Origin: Novosphingobium barchaimii LL02
GTDB taxonomy: Bacteria; Pseudomonadota; Alphaproteobacteria; Sphingomonadales; Sphingomonadaceae
DNA: 64,000 bases
Assembly (NCBI RefSeq): GCF_001046635.1
Contig: NZ_KQ130454.1
Coordinates: 565,501 to 629,500 of the forward strand
Direction of reading: 5' to 3'
The translations under genes and the position numbers were made by a program. The notes beneath the pieces are model-generated. The model had not been told where the DNA came from, searched no databases, and saw nothing but the letters and a program-made list of their open reading frames with translations. Of this stretch, positions 47,814 to 55,258 are shown in pieces (within the stretch, counting starts at the first letter, position 1; each line of letters opens with the position of its first letter).

Positions 47814-47825
47814 GAGGGCAAGCGT

Positions 47826-48836
47826 ATGGACGGAGTTCGCGTAGGTAAAAGACTGATAGGAACCCAGTCACCCGTCACAGTGGGGTGGGAAAACGTACCC
47901 CGTGTCGAAGGCGGCCCGGTGAAGCAGTTCGTCTTTACCTGGTTTCAGCCCACGGTGCTGTTCGCACTGATCGCTTTTTGGTACTACGCGCCTAATTCCA
48001 TTGCCAAGGCATCGACCGCGATCGGCATCGGCATCGGCTTCAAGGTGCTGCTGCTGACGATGGAGTGGTTTTTCCCGCGTCATGAAAGCTGGCGCCTGAC
48101 TTGGAAGGAACTGGTCACCGACCTGTTCTATGTCGGGCTCGGCTATACGATCCTGCGCATGATCGATGGCTACATCGGCGATGGCCCCATCATCGAAGCC
48201 ATCCAGCACTATTTCCAGTCGGACAAGTTCATGTGGTTCACAGGAATGCCGCTGTTGGTGCAGGCCTTCCTGATCTCGTTCATCTTCGATTTCGGGCAAT
48301 ACTGGATGCATCGCGGGATGCACAACTGGTACCCGCTGTGGCTGCCTCACTCCGTCCACCATTACATCACCCAGCTGAACATTAACAAAGGCGCCGTGGG
48401 CAATCCGGTGGAACTGTTCCTGATCGGGCTGGGTATCGGCGGTTTCTTTGACTTCCTGCCGCGCGCCGCCCTGCTTGCCGGCGCCTTCGGCATGGCGATC
48501 GGGACGTACCAGCACATCAATGTCCGTTTCAATTCGCCGCGCTGGTGGCGGTTCCTGTTCAACACCACCGAGCACCACAGCCTGCACCATTCGCAGGACT
48601 TCGAGGCCAGCCGCAGCAATTTCAGCAATACCTATATCTTCATCGACCGCATTTTCGGCACCTGCGTCGATGGCGAGGCCGAACTGCTGGGCATGGAAGG
48701 CGGCCGCCGCATGTCGATCCGCGAGCAGATGACCTTCCCCTTCACCGAGGGCTGGAAGGCGCTCAAGGAAAAGTACGGCAGGGCGAAGTTCGGCGAGGAT
48801 GGATTTGCCGAGCCGGCGGGCGTGCCTGCCGAGTGA
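47826..48836 (+). CDS. sterol desaturase / fatty acid hydroxylase family protein
   Basis: A 336-residue membrane-bound di-iron oxygenase family member. Histidine clusters HRGMHN, HSVHH and HHSLHH (with a further QHINV) provide the metal ligands; four or more membrane segments surround them. GEAELLGMEGGRRMSIREQMTFPF forms a C-terminal cytosolic part. In sphingomonads such enzymes hydroxylate carotenoids, sphingolipids or lipid A chains; the substrate cannot be read from sequence. The +ATG at 47826 has GAGGGCA upstream. Confidence 0.87.
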   Translation: MDGVRVGKRLIGTQSPVTVGWENVPRVEGGPVKQFVFTWFQPTVLFALIAFWYYAPNSIAKASTAIGIGIGFKVLLLTMEWFFPRHESWRLTWKELVTDLFYVGLGYTILRMIDGYIGDGPIIEAIQHYFQSDKFMWFTGMPLLVQAFLISFIFDFGQYWMHRGMHNWYPLWLPHSVHHYITQLNINKGAVGNPVELFLIGLGIGGFFDFLPRAALLAGAFGMAIGTYQHINVRFNSPRWWRFLFNTTEHHSLHHSQDFEASRSNFSNTYIFIDRIFGTCVDGEAELLGMEGGRRMSIREQMTFPFTEGWKALKEKYGRAKFGEDGFAEPAGVPAE

Positions 48837-48924
48837 CAGGAACTGCTGCGCCCTCGTAACCGGGCAGCCCCCCATGTCATGCCGCCCGGTGCGGTATCGA
48901 AAAGCTCTCCCGGATGGAGATCAC

Positions 48925-49536
48925 ATGAACGCGCGTTTCATCGACTGGATCTGGCACGTCAGGGGCAGCCTGACGCTCGCTCCCGAGCAATCGAGCGATG
49001 ATGCCTTCGACAGGCTTCGCCCCTTGTTCCGCGAGACCGGAACCAGCCACGAACTGGCGAGCGATACCCTGACTTTCCGCAAGAAGGACCAGGCCGCGCA
49101 GGACAAGATGTCCGTTTTCGACGGCGGCGTCCTGCAGATCGAAAAGGGCACGGCCGGGTCCGTGCTGCACTATTGCCTGACCAGCCGGGCCTTGCTGTTC
49201 TGCTTTCTGGCGCCCCTGCTGTTCCTGGGTTTCGCCCAGTTGACGGTGGCGATCGGCAAGTTCGAAAAAGCGCCGACAGAAGCGGAAGACAAGGCCGGGA
49301 AGGACAAGAAAAAAGCCGAAGTCCCGATGAACCCGATCGACAAGGCGCTGGGCGCGCCCGCACCCGAAAAGCCCAAGCAGGACGGCGCGGACAAAGCCAA
49401 GGAACGAGAGAAGAAACACTCGCCCACCTCGGCCTACGTCTTCGCGGCGATCTTTGCTGCTCTTTATGTCATCGGGCGCATTCTCGAAGACCGGCGGCTG
49501 AAAGCGTTGTTCAGAAAAAGCCTGTTGGCCGCGTAA
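48925..49536 (+). CDS. two-helix membrane protein, unknown function
   Basis: A 203-residue protein from ATG 48925 with GGAG five bases upstream. After about 90 soluble residues it has one membrane helix (ALLFCFLAPLLFLGFAQLTVAI), a 60-residue Lys/Glu/Pro-rich linker (KFEKAPTEAEDKAGKDKKKA...) and a second helix (AYVFAAIFAALYVIGRILE) near a basic C-terminus. I do not recognise a family. It follows the sterol-desaturase gene by 88 bp on the same strand. Confidence 0.75.
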   Translation: MNARFIDWIWHVRGSLTLAPEQSSDDAFDRLRPLFRETGTSHELASDTLTFRKKDQAAQDKMSVFDGGVLQIEKGTAGSVLHYCLTSRALLFCFLAPLLFLGFAQLTVAIGKFEKAPTEAEDKAGKDKKKAEVPMNPIDKALGAPAPEKPKQDGADKAKEREKKHSPTSAYVFAAIFAALYVIGRILEDRRLKALFRKSLLAA

Positions 49537-49555
49537 AGCCGCCCGGGCGGGCCCC

Positions 49556-51211
49556 TCAGCCGCTCCGAAATGCATGTGTGATCGGATAGCGCCGGTCGCG
49601 CCCGAAGTTGCGCGCGGTCAGCTTCACGCCCGGCGCGGCCTGACGGCGCTTGTATTCGGCCAGGTGGAGCAGACGCTCGACATGCTGGACGACGCTGCGC
49701 TCGAAGCCTTCCTTCACGAGTTGCTCCACGCTCTTGTCGTGTTCGACGAGGCCAATGAGGATCGGGTCCAGCACGTCGTAAGGGGGCAGGCTGTCGTCGT
49801 CGCGCTGGTCGTGGCGCAGTTCGGCGGTGGGCGCGCGGGCCAGGGTGCTCTCCGGGATAACCGGACGCGCGGGGCCCAGGCCAATGCGCGGCACATGCCC
49901 GTTGCGCCAGCGGGCCAGCGCGAAGACGGTCATCTTGTAGGCATCCTTGAGCGGATTGTAGCCGCCCGCCATATCGCCGTAGATGGTGGCATAGCCCACG
50001 CTCATCTCGCTCTTGTTGCCAGTGGTCACCAGCATCGGCCCGAATTTGTTCGACAATGCCATGAGCGCGGCGCCGCGAATGCGGGACTGGAGGTTTTCCT
50101 CGGCCAGATCGCGCTGGGTGCCCTCGAATGCCTCGCCCAGCATGAAATCGAAGCCGTCGACGGCGGTGCCGATCGGCATTTCGGTATAGCGGATGCCAAG
50201 CGCCTTCGCGCAGGCGGCCGCGTCCTCGCGGCTCTGCGTCGCGGTGAAGCGCGAGGGCATCATGACGCCCCACACCCGGTCGGCGCCCAGCGCATCGACG
50301 GCGATGGCGGCGCAGGTGGCCGAATCGATCCCACCGGAAAGGCCCAGAACCACGCCGGGAAAGCCATTGCGGTTCACATAGTCGCGAAGGGCCAGGACCA
50401 TGGCGCAGTAAATGTCCTCGGGATGGACGGCCAGATCCGGCACCATGCCCCGGTCGCAGCGCCAGCCGGTGGCAGTGCGGGTCCAGTTGGTCTGGACGAC
50501 CTGCTCCTCCCAGTCGCGCAGTTGAACTGCAAGCCCGCCATCGCCGTTGACCACGAAGCTGGCGCCGTCGAACACCAGTTCGTCCTGCCCGCCCACGCGG
50601 TTGAGGTAGGCCAGCGGCAGCCCGGTATCGACCGCGCGGCGCTTGGCCACGCCTTCGATTCGCAAGGCGTCCTTGTTGATCTCGTAAGGACTGCCGTTGA
50701 TGCATATCAGCATCTCGGCCCCGAAATCGGCAAGGTGGCGGCACACTTCGGAGCGCCATATATCCTCGCAGATGGGCACCCCGATCATCGTGCCGCGCAG
50801 GATCAACGGCTCGGGCAGCGGGCCGGGCTGGAACAGGCGCATCTCATCAAAAGTGCCGTAATTTGGCAGTTCATGCTTGAGACGCACGGCCTGAACCTTG
50901 CCCTGATCGAGCAGGGCTACGCCGTTGTGCAAAGCGCCGTCTAGGACGAAGGCGGAGCCGACCAGCATCGCGGGGCCGTCTCCGGCGCTGGCTTCGGCAA
51001 GGATTTGCAGCTGTGCCGCCGCCCGCTCGATCAATGAAGGCTTGAGGATCAGGTCCTCGGGCGGATAGCCGATAAGGTGAAGTTCGGGAAAGACGATAAG
51101 GTCGCTGCCCTTCGCCGCATCCCGCGCGGCAAGCACGCCCTCCGCGTTGCCGGAAATGTCCCCCACCGACTGGTTGAGCTGGGCGAGAGTGATCTTCAGC
51201 GTATCCGGCAT
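49556..51211 (-). CDS. nadE: glutamine-dependent NAD+ synthase
   Basis: A 551-residue fusion. The N-terminal nitrilase-type glutaminase carries Glu in FPELHLIGYPPEDL, Lys in RLKHELPNYG and Cys in GVPICEDIWR; it feeds ammonia to the C-terminal NAD synthetase domain with the ATP motif LGLSGGIDSATCAAIA and TTGNKSEMSVGY. It converts nicotinate adenine dinucleotide to NAD. The start is ATG 51211; the gene is convergent with the 48925 frame. Confidence 0.96.
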   Translation of the reverse strand: MPDTLKITLAQLNQSVGDISGNAEGVLAARDAAKGSDLIVFPELHLIGYPPEDLILKPSLIERAAAQLQILAEASAGDGPAMLVGSAFVLDGALHNGVALLDQGKVQAVRLKHELPNYGTFDEMRLFQPGPLPEPLILRGTMIGVPICEDIWRSEVCRHLADFGAEMLICINGSPYEINKDALRIEGVAKRRAVDTGLPLAYLNRVGGQDELVFDGASFVVNGDGGLAVQLRDWEEQVVQTNWTRTATGWRCDRGMVPDLAVHPEDIYCAMVLALRDYVNRNGFPGVVLGLSGGIDSATCAAIAVDALGADRVWGVMMPSRFTATQSREDAAACAKALGIRYTEMPIGTAVDGFDFMLGEAFEGTQRDLAEENLQSRIRGAALMALSNKFGPMLVTTGNKSEMSVGYATIYGDMAGGYNPLKDAYKMTVFALARWRNGHVPRIGLGPARPVIPESTLARAPTAELRHDQRDDDSLPPYDVLDPILIGLVEHDKSVEQLVKEGFERSVVQHVERLLHLAEYKRRQAAPGVKLTARNFGRDRRYPITHAFRSG

Positions 51212-51292
51212 GCCCGGTTAGGTGCCTTCCAGACCCGCCCAGTGCAAATGAAAAACCTGCGGGCAGAAGCGGTTTGCATCTGCGCCGGATAC

Positions 51293-51340
51293 AAAAAACC
51301 CTCCCGCTAAGGAGGGCTTCTGTCCGTCGTAAAACGGACT
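51293..51340 (-). terminator. strong terminator preceded by a second hairpin
   Basis: On the minus strand GTCCGT-tttacg-ACGGAC (arms 51335-51340 and 51323-51328) precedes CCCTCC-ttagcg-GGAGGG (arms 51311-51316 and 51299-51304) and a run of six T (51298-51293). It ends the transcript of the small lipoprotein gene, or an RNA arising in 51320-51424. Confidence 0.85.
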
Positions 51341-51424
51341 TTTCGCCGGTTCCCGAAGGATCCCGGATCGAAAAGCGGCGGGGGCCAGCGTACCGCTAGG
51401 GCAGGCGCCAGACCCCCTCGCCGA

Positions 51425-51595
51425 TTACATAGCCTCGGACGGAGCCTCGGTCGGTACGTCGGTGGCGTCGCCGGTCATCATCTCTTCAGGAGTGGTCTCA
51501 ACCGACTCAGTGGCTTCAGGAGCCGGGCTACCACCGCAGGCGGCGAGCGACAGAGCGGCGACCGACGCGAACGCCGCGAAAGCAATCTTCTTCAT
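51425..51595 (-). CDS. small lipoprotein, 56 residues
   Basis: A short frame from ATG 51595, with AAGGGGA six bases upstream, to TAA 51425. It has a lysine-start signal peptide ending in a lipobox (SLAACGGSP), followed by an acidic, Thr/Glu/Pro-rich tail (EATESVETTPEEMM). It matches entericidin-like and other tiny sphingomonad lipoproteins in layout only; no function is assigned. A strong terminator follows. An inverted repeat TGCAGGC-aa-GCCTGCA (51635-51650) lies just upstream. Confidence 0.72.
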   Translation of the reverse strand: MKKIAFAAFASVAALSLAACGGSPAPEATESVETTPEEMMTGDATDVPTEAPSEAM

Positions 51596-51734
51596 GCGAA
51601 TCCCCTTGCATTGTTTGACCCACAGGCCAACGCTTGCAGGCAAGCCTGCAGTGCCAATCTTTAGACGAGACCATGGTGCAACGCAAACAGGAATGATTGG
51701 TGCCGAAATCCGCTGATTTCCGAGGGCTTGCGCA

Positions 51735-51756
51735 CATATAAAGATATCTTTATATG
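51735..51756. promoter_or_regulatory. 22-bp perfect palindrome, predicted met operator
   Basis: CATATAAAGAT and its exact reverse complement ATCTTTATATG abut to form a 22-bp perfect palindrome, ending seven bases before the ArsR-type start at 51764. A palindrome of this kind directly before an ArsR gene is typical of autoregulation, and RNA polymerase would be blocked. ArsR-family SAM/SAH-responsive regulators (SahR/SamR) recognise palindromes with a GATATC-type core. Confidence 0.75.
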
Positions 51757-51763
51757 ACACCTC

Positions 51764-52735
51764 ATGCAGATCGACCCTCTCCTGAGAGCTCTTTCAGAGC
51801 CAACGCGCCTGCGCATCATGCGCCTGCTCGCGCATATGGAGCTGGCGGTCGGCGAACTGGCCCAAGTGCTGGACCAGAGCCAGCCGCGCGTATCGCGCCA
51901 CATCCGCATCCTGTGCGACGCCGGGCTGGCCGAACGCCGCAAGGAAGGCAGCTGGGTATTCCTGCGCAGCGCGGTGAGCGAGCATGAGACGCTGTCCCTG
52001 GGAAGCGCCGCCGCGCAGCTTCTGTCCGTGGCGGAGCGCGAAGATGCACTGTTTTCCGGCCGCTGCGCCGAGGATCGCCGCCAGCTTGCCGCGATCCGCG
52101 CCGGGCGCGAGTCCAGCGCGCAGGCCTACTTCGCGCGCCACGCGGTGGAATGGGATACCCTGCGCCGCCTGCACGGAGCCGACGAGCCGGTCGAGGCGGC
52201 TCTGCTCGCTTCGCTTGGAGCGCAGCCGCTGGGGGCTCTGCTCGATGTCGGCACTGGCACGGGCCGCATCGCCGAGCTTCTTGCCACACGCGCCGGGCGC
52301 GTGACCGCGCTCGACAAGAGCCCGGAAATGCTGCGCATCGCGCGGGCCCGCCTGCAGTCCCTGCCCGCCGACAAGGTCGATCTGGTGCAGGGCGACTTCA
52401 CCGGCCTGCCCTTCACCGATGACGCCTTCGATACGGTGCTGTTCCATCAGGTGCTGCACTATGCGCAGGACCCTGGCGTCGTGCTGGCCGAAGCCGCGCG
52501 TGTGCTGCGGCGCGGCGGGCGCATCGCCATCGTCGACCTCGCCGCGCACGAGCGCGAGGAGCTGCGCGAAGTGCATGCCCATGCCCGCCTCGGCTTTTCC
52601 GACGAACAGATGGCGGCGCTGCTCACCTCTGCCGGGCTGATGCCCGCCGCCCCGGTCGCGCTCCCGGGCGATCCGCTTACAGTCAAAATCTGGACGGCCA
52701 GCCGTACCGCCAATCGAGAGACGATCCTGACATGA
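51764..52735 (+). CDS. ArsR-type HTH / SAM-dependent methyltransferase fusion regulator
   Basis: A 323-residue protein. Residues 1-80 form an ArsR winged HTH (RALSEPTRLRIMRLLAHMELAVGELAQVLDQSQPRVSRHIRIL); residues about 135-310 are a class I methyltransferase fold with LLDVGTGTGRIAELLA, DKSPEMLRIARARL and LLRRGGRIAIVDLA-type motifs. Enzyme activity is unproven; the fold could sense SAM or SAH. Its gene leads metF and metH with ATGA overlap, so it is predicted to repress this operon through the palindrome at 51735. Confidence 0.88.
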   Translation: MQIDPLLRALSEPTRLRIMRLLAHMELAVGELAQVLDQSQPRVSRHIRILCDAGLAERRKEGSWVFLRSAVSEHETLSLGSAAAQLLSVAEREDALFSGRCAEDRRQLAAIRAGRESSAQAYFARHAVEWDTLRRLHGADEPVEAALLASLGAQPLGALLDVGTGTGRIAELLATRAGRVTALDKSPEMLRIARARLQSLPADKVDLVQGDFTGLPFTDDAFDTVLFHQVLHYAQDPGVVLAEAARVLRRGGRIAIVDLAAHEREELREVHAHARLGFSDEQMAALLTSAGLMPAAPVALPGDPLTVKIWTASRTANRETILT

Positions 52736-53652
52736 CCGCAGTAGCTCCCCCAGTTTCCGGGCGCATCGCAGAAACTCCGCTATTCGCAGGGCTGCCGGGC
52801 GACATTTCCGTGTCCTTCGAATTCTTCCCGCCCAAGTCGGAGAAGATGGAAGAGCAGCTGTGGGACGCGATCACCCAGCTGGCCCCGCTCGATCCCAGCT
52901 TTGTCTCGGTAACTTACGGCGCCGGCGGCTCCACGCGCGAGCGCACCCATGCCACCGTGTCGCGTATCGTGCGCGAGACCTCGCTGGTGCCCGCCGCGCA
53001 CCTTACCTGCGTGGCCGCCAGCAAGGCCGAGATCGACGAGGTGGTCGACCAGTACTGGGACGCGGGCGTGCGCCACATCGTCGCCCTGCGCGGCGATCCG
53101 CCGCCAGCCGACGGCGGCCGCTTCGTGCCGCACCCGCAAGGCTACGCCAGCGCGGCGGAACTCGTCGAAGGCCTGAAGAAGCGCCGCGACTTCGAAATTT
53201 CGGTCGCCGCCTATCCCGAAGTCCACCCCGAGGCGGTCAGCGCGACTGACGATCTCGACAACCTGAAGCGCAAGCTTGATGCCGGGGCCACCCGCGCGAT
53301 CACGCAGTTCTTCTTCTCCACCGACGCCTATTTCCGCTTCATGGACAAGGCGCTGGCGGCGGGCATCACCGCGCCGATCCTGCCGGGTATCATGCCGGTG
53401 ACCAGCTTCGCGGCGATCCGCCGGATGTCGGGCAACACGGCGATCCCGGGCTGGCTGGAGACGATGTTCGACGGAATGGACACCCGCCCCGGCCCGCGCG
53501 CGCTGGTCGCCGCCGTCGCCGCTGCGGACCTTTGCAAGCGCCTGTATGAAGGCGGCGTGCGCGATTTCCACTTCTACACCCTCAACAGGGCCGAGCAGGC
53601 TTACGCGATCTGCCAGCTTCTCGGCCTGCGTCCAAAGGAGAACGCGGCATGA
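52732..53652 (+). CDS. metF: 5,10-methylenetetrahydrofolate reductase
   Basis: A 306-residue FAD enzyme that makes 5-methyltetrahydrofolate for methionine synthase. VSFEFFPPKSEKMEEQLWDAI, the FAD/folate region YGAGGSTRERT and HIVALRGDPP, and TQFFFSTDAYFRF are MetF signatures. ATG 52732 overlaps the regulator stop (ATGA); the stop overlaps the metH-A start. Confidence 0.96.
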   Translation: MTAVAPPVSGRIAETPLFAGLPGDISVSFEFFPPKSEKMEEQLWDAITQLAPLDPSFVSVTYGAGGSTRERTHATVSRIVRETSLVPAAHLTCVAASKAEIDEVVDQYWDAGVRHIVALRGDPPPADGGRFVPHPQGYASAAELVEGLKKRRDFEISVAAYPEVHPEAVSATDDLDNLKRKLDAGATRAITQFFFSTDAYFRFMDKALAAGITAPILPGIMPVTSFAAIRRMSGNTAIPGWLETMFDGMDTRPGPRALVAAVAAADLCKRLYEGGVRDFHFYTLNRAEQAYAICQLLGLRPKENAA

Positions 53653-54695
53653 GCGCACGCGAAACGTTCCTCGCCGAGGCGGCCAAGCGCATCCTCATCA
53701 CCGACGGCGCCTTCGGGACCGAGATCCAGAACTGGAAACTGTCGGAAGCGGACTATGCCGGCACGCTGGGCCTTTCCCATGACCAGAAGGGCAACAACGA
53801 CATCCTCGCGCTGACCAAGCCCGAGGTGCCCGAGGCGATCCACCGCGCCTATTTCGAGGCCGGCGCCGACATTGCCGAAACCAACACGTTCTCGGCCAAC
53901 CGCATCAGCCAGGCCGATTACGGCGCTGAGCATCTCGTGCGCGAAATCAACGTCGAATCGGCGAAACTCGCCCGCCGTCTGGCCGACGAGTTTCAGGCTA
54001 AGGACGGCCGCCCTCGCTTCGTCGCCGGCGCGATCGGGCCGACCAACAAGACCCTCTCGCTCAGCCCAGACGTCAACGATCCGGGTTACCGCGAGATCAG
54101 CTGGGACACGCTGGTCGATGTTTATAAGGAGCAGGCCGCTGCCCTCGTCGAAGGCGGCGCCGACTTCATCCTGATCGAGACGGTGTTCGACACCCTCAAC
54201 GCCAAGGCCGGGGTCATGGCGGTGCGCCAGCTCGAAGCCGAACTGGGCCGCGAAGTGCCGATCATGATGTCGATGACATTGACCGACCTTTCGGGCCGCA
54301 ACCTGTCGGGCCACACGGTCGAGGCGTTCTGGGCGGCGATCCGCCATGCCAAGCCGCTGACCATCGGGCTGAACTGCTCGTTCGGCGCCACGCAGCTGCG
54401 CCCGCACGTCAAGACTTTGTCGGAACACGCCGACACGCTCATCATGATCTACCCCAACGCCGGCCTGCCCAACGAACTGGGCGAGTATGACGAGATGCCC
54501 GATACCACCGCCGGTTTCGTGGGCGAATGGGCGGTCGCGGGGCAGGTCAACGTGCTGGGCGGCTGCTGCGGCTCAACGCCGGCGCACATCGCGGCGATCG
54601 CGCGCAAGGTGGGAGGCATGGCCCCGCGCCAGATCCCCGCTCTGGAGCCGGTGACGCGCCTTGCCGGCCTCGAACCGTTCGTCATGGCGTCCTGA
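53649..54695 (+). CDS. metH: methionine synthase, homocysteine-binding module (MetH N-terminal part)
   Basis: A 348-residue homocysteine S-methyltransferase domain, separate from the cobalamin part. ITDGAFGTEIQNWKL opens the barrel; zinc ligands are Cys243 (GLNCSFG) and Cys306/Cys307 (GGCCGSTP). It needs the protein at 55259 to complete methyl transfer from methyl-cobalamin. The gap between them holds a GNAT gene. Confidence 0.94.
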   Translation: MSARETFLAEAAKRILITDGAFGTEIQNWKLSEADYAGTLGLSHDQKGNNDILALTKPEVPEAIHRAYFEAGADIAETNTFSANRISQADYGAEHLVREINVESAKLARRLADEFQAKDGRPRFVAGAIGPTNKTLSLSPDVNDPGYREISWDTLVDVYKEQAAALVEGGADFILIETVFDTLNAKAGVMAVRQLEAELGREVPIMMSMTLTDLSGRNLSGHTVEAFWAAIRHAKPLTIGLNCSFGATQLRPHVKTLSEHADTLIMIYPNAGLPNELGEYDEMPDTTAGFVGEWAVAGQVNVLGGCCGSTPAHIAAIARKVGGMAPRQIPALEPVTRLAGLEPFVMAS

Positions 54696-54708
54696 GGCAG
54701 GCGCGCGC

Positions 54709-55242
54709 GTGACCGACATTCCCATCTGGCGCATCCGCCCGGCCGGCCCGGAAGATGCCGACGCGCTTGGCCTGGTGGGCGCGGCGACGTTCCTCGAAAG
54801 CTTCGCGGGGCTGATCGACGGCAGTGCACTGGTGGCACATTGCCGGGACCAGCACGCGGCGGAGACGTACCGCGCCTATCTCGCCAGGGGCGCGAAGGCG
54901 TGGCTGGCCGAGATCGAGCCGGGCGGTGCGCCCGTAGGCTATGCATTGTCCTGCACGCCGGAGCTGGAACTGGCGCAGCCGGGCGACCTTGAACTGAAGC
55001 GCATCTATCTGCTCTCGCGCTTTCAGGGTTCCTACATGGCCAGCGCGCTGATGCAGGCGGTGATGTCAGAAGCGGCGGGCGCCAGGCGCCTGCTGCTGGG
55101 CGTCAAGGACGATAACAGCCGCGCGCTGGCCTTTTACCGCAAGCACGGGTTCGAGACGATCGGCACTCGCCGTTTCGACGTGGGCGGCAAGATTTACAAC
55201 GACTATGTGCTGGCACGGCCTCTTGCCGCAGCCGCCCTCTGA
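54709..55242 (+). CDS. GNAT family N-acetyltransferase
   Basis: A 177-residue acetyltransferase from GTG 54709; a poor ribosome site (GGCAGG) precedes it. [24 protein letters not shown] holds the acetyl-CoA-binding Q/RxxG/A-like loop (here RFQGSYMAS), and [24 protein letters not shown] is the typical C-terminal strand. It lies between the two metH parts, 13 bases after the first and 16 before the second, so is co-transcribed. Substrate unknown. Confidence 0.85.
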   Translation: MTDIPIWRIRPAGPEDADALGLVGAATFLESFAGLIDGSALVAHCRDQHAAETYRAYLARGAKAWLAEIEPGGAPVGYALSCTPELELAQPGDLELKRIYLLSRFQGSYMASALMQAVMSEAAGARRLLLGVKDDNSRALAFYRKHGFETIGTRRFDVGGKIYNDYVLARPLAAAAL

Positions 55243-55258
55243 TCCAACGAGAAGAACC

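Noticed and set aside
55142-55258. cobalamin or SAM riboswitch before metH
   Set aside because: The gap between GNAT and metH-B is only 16 bp and metF/metH-A overlap, leaving no room for a riboswitch; I also saw none before the ArsR gene.
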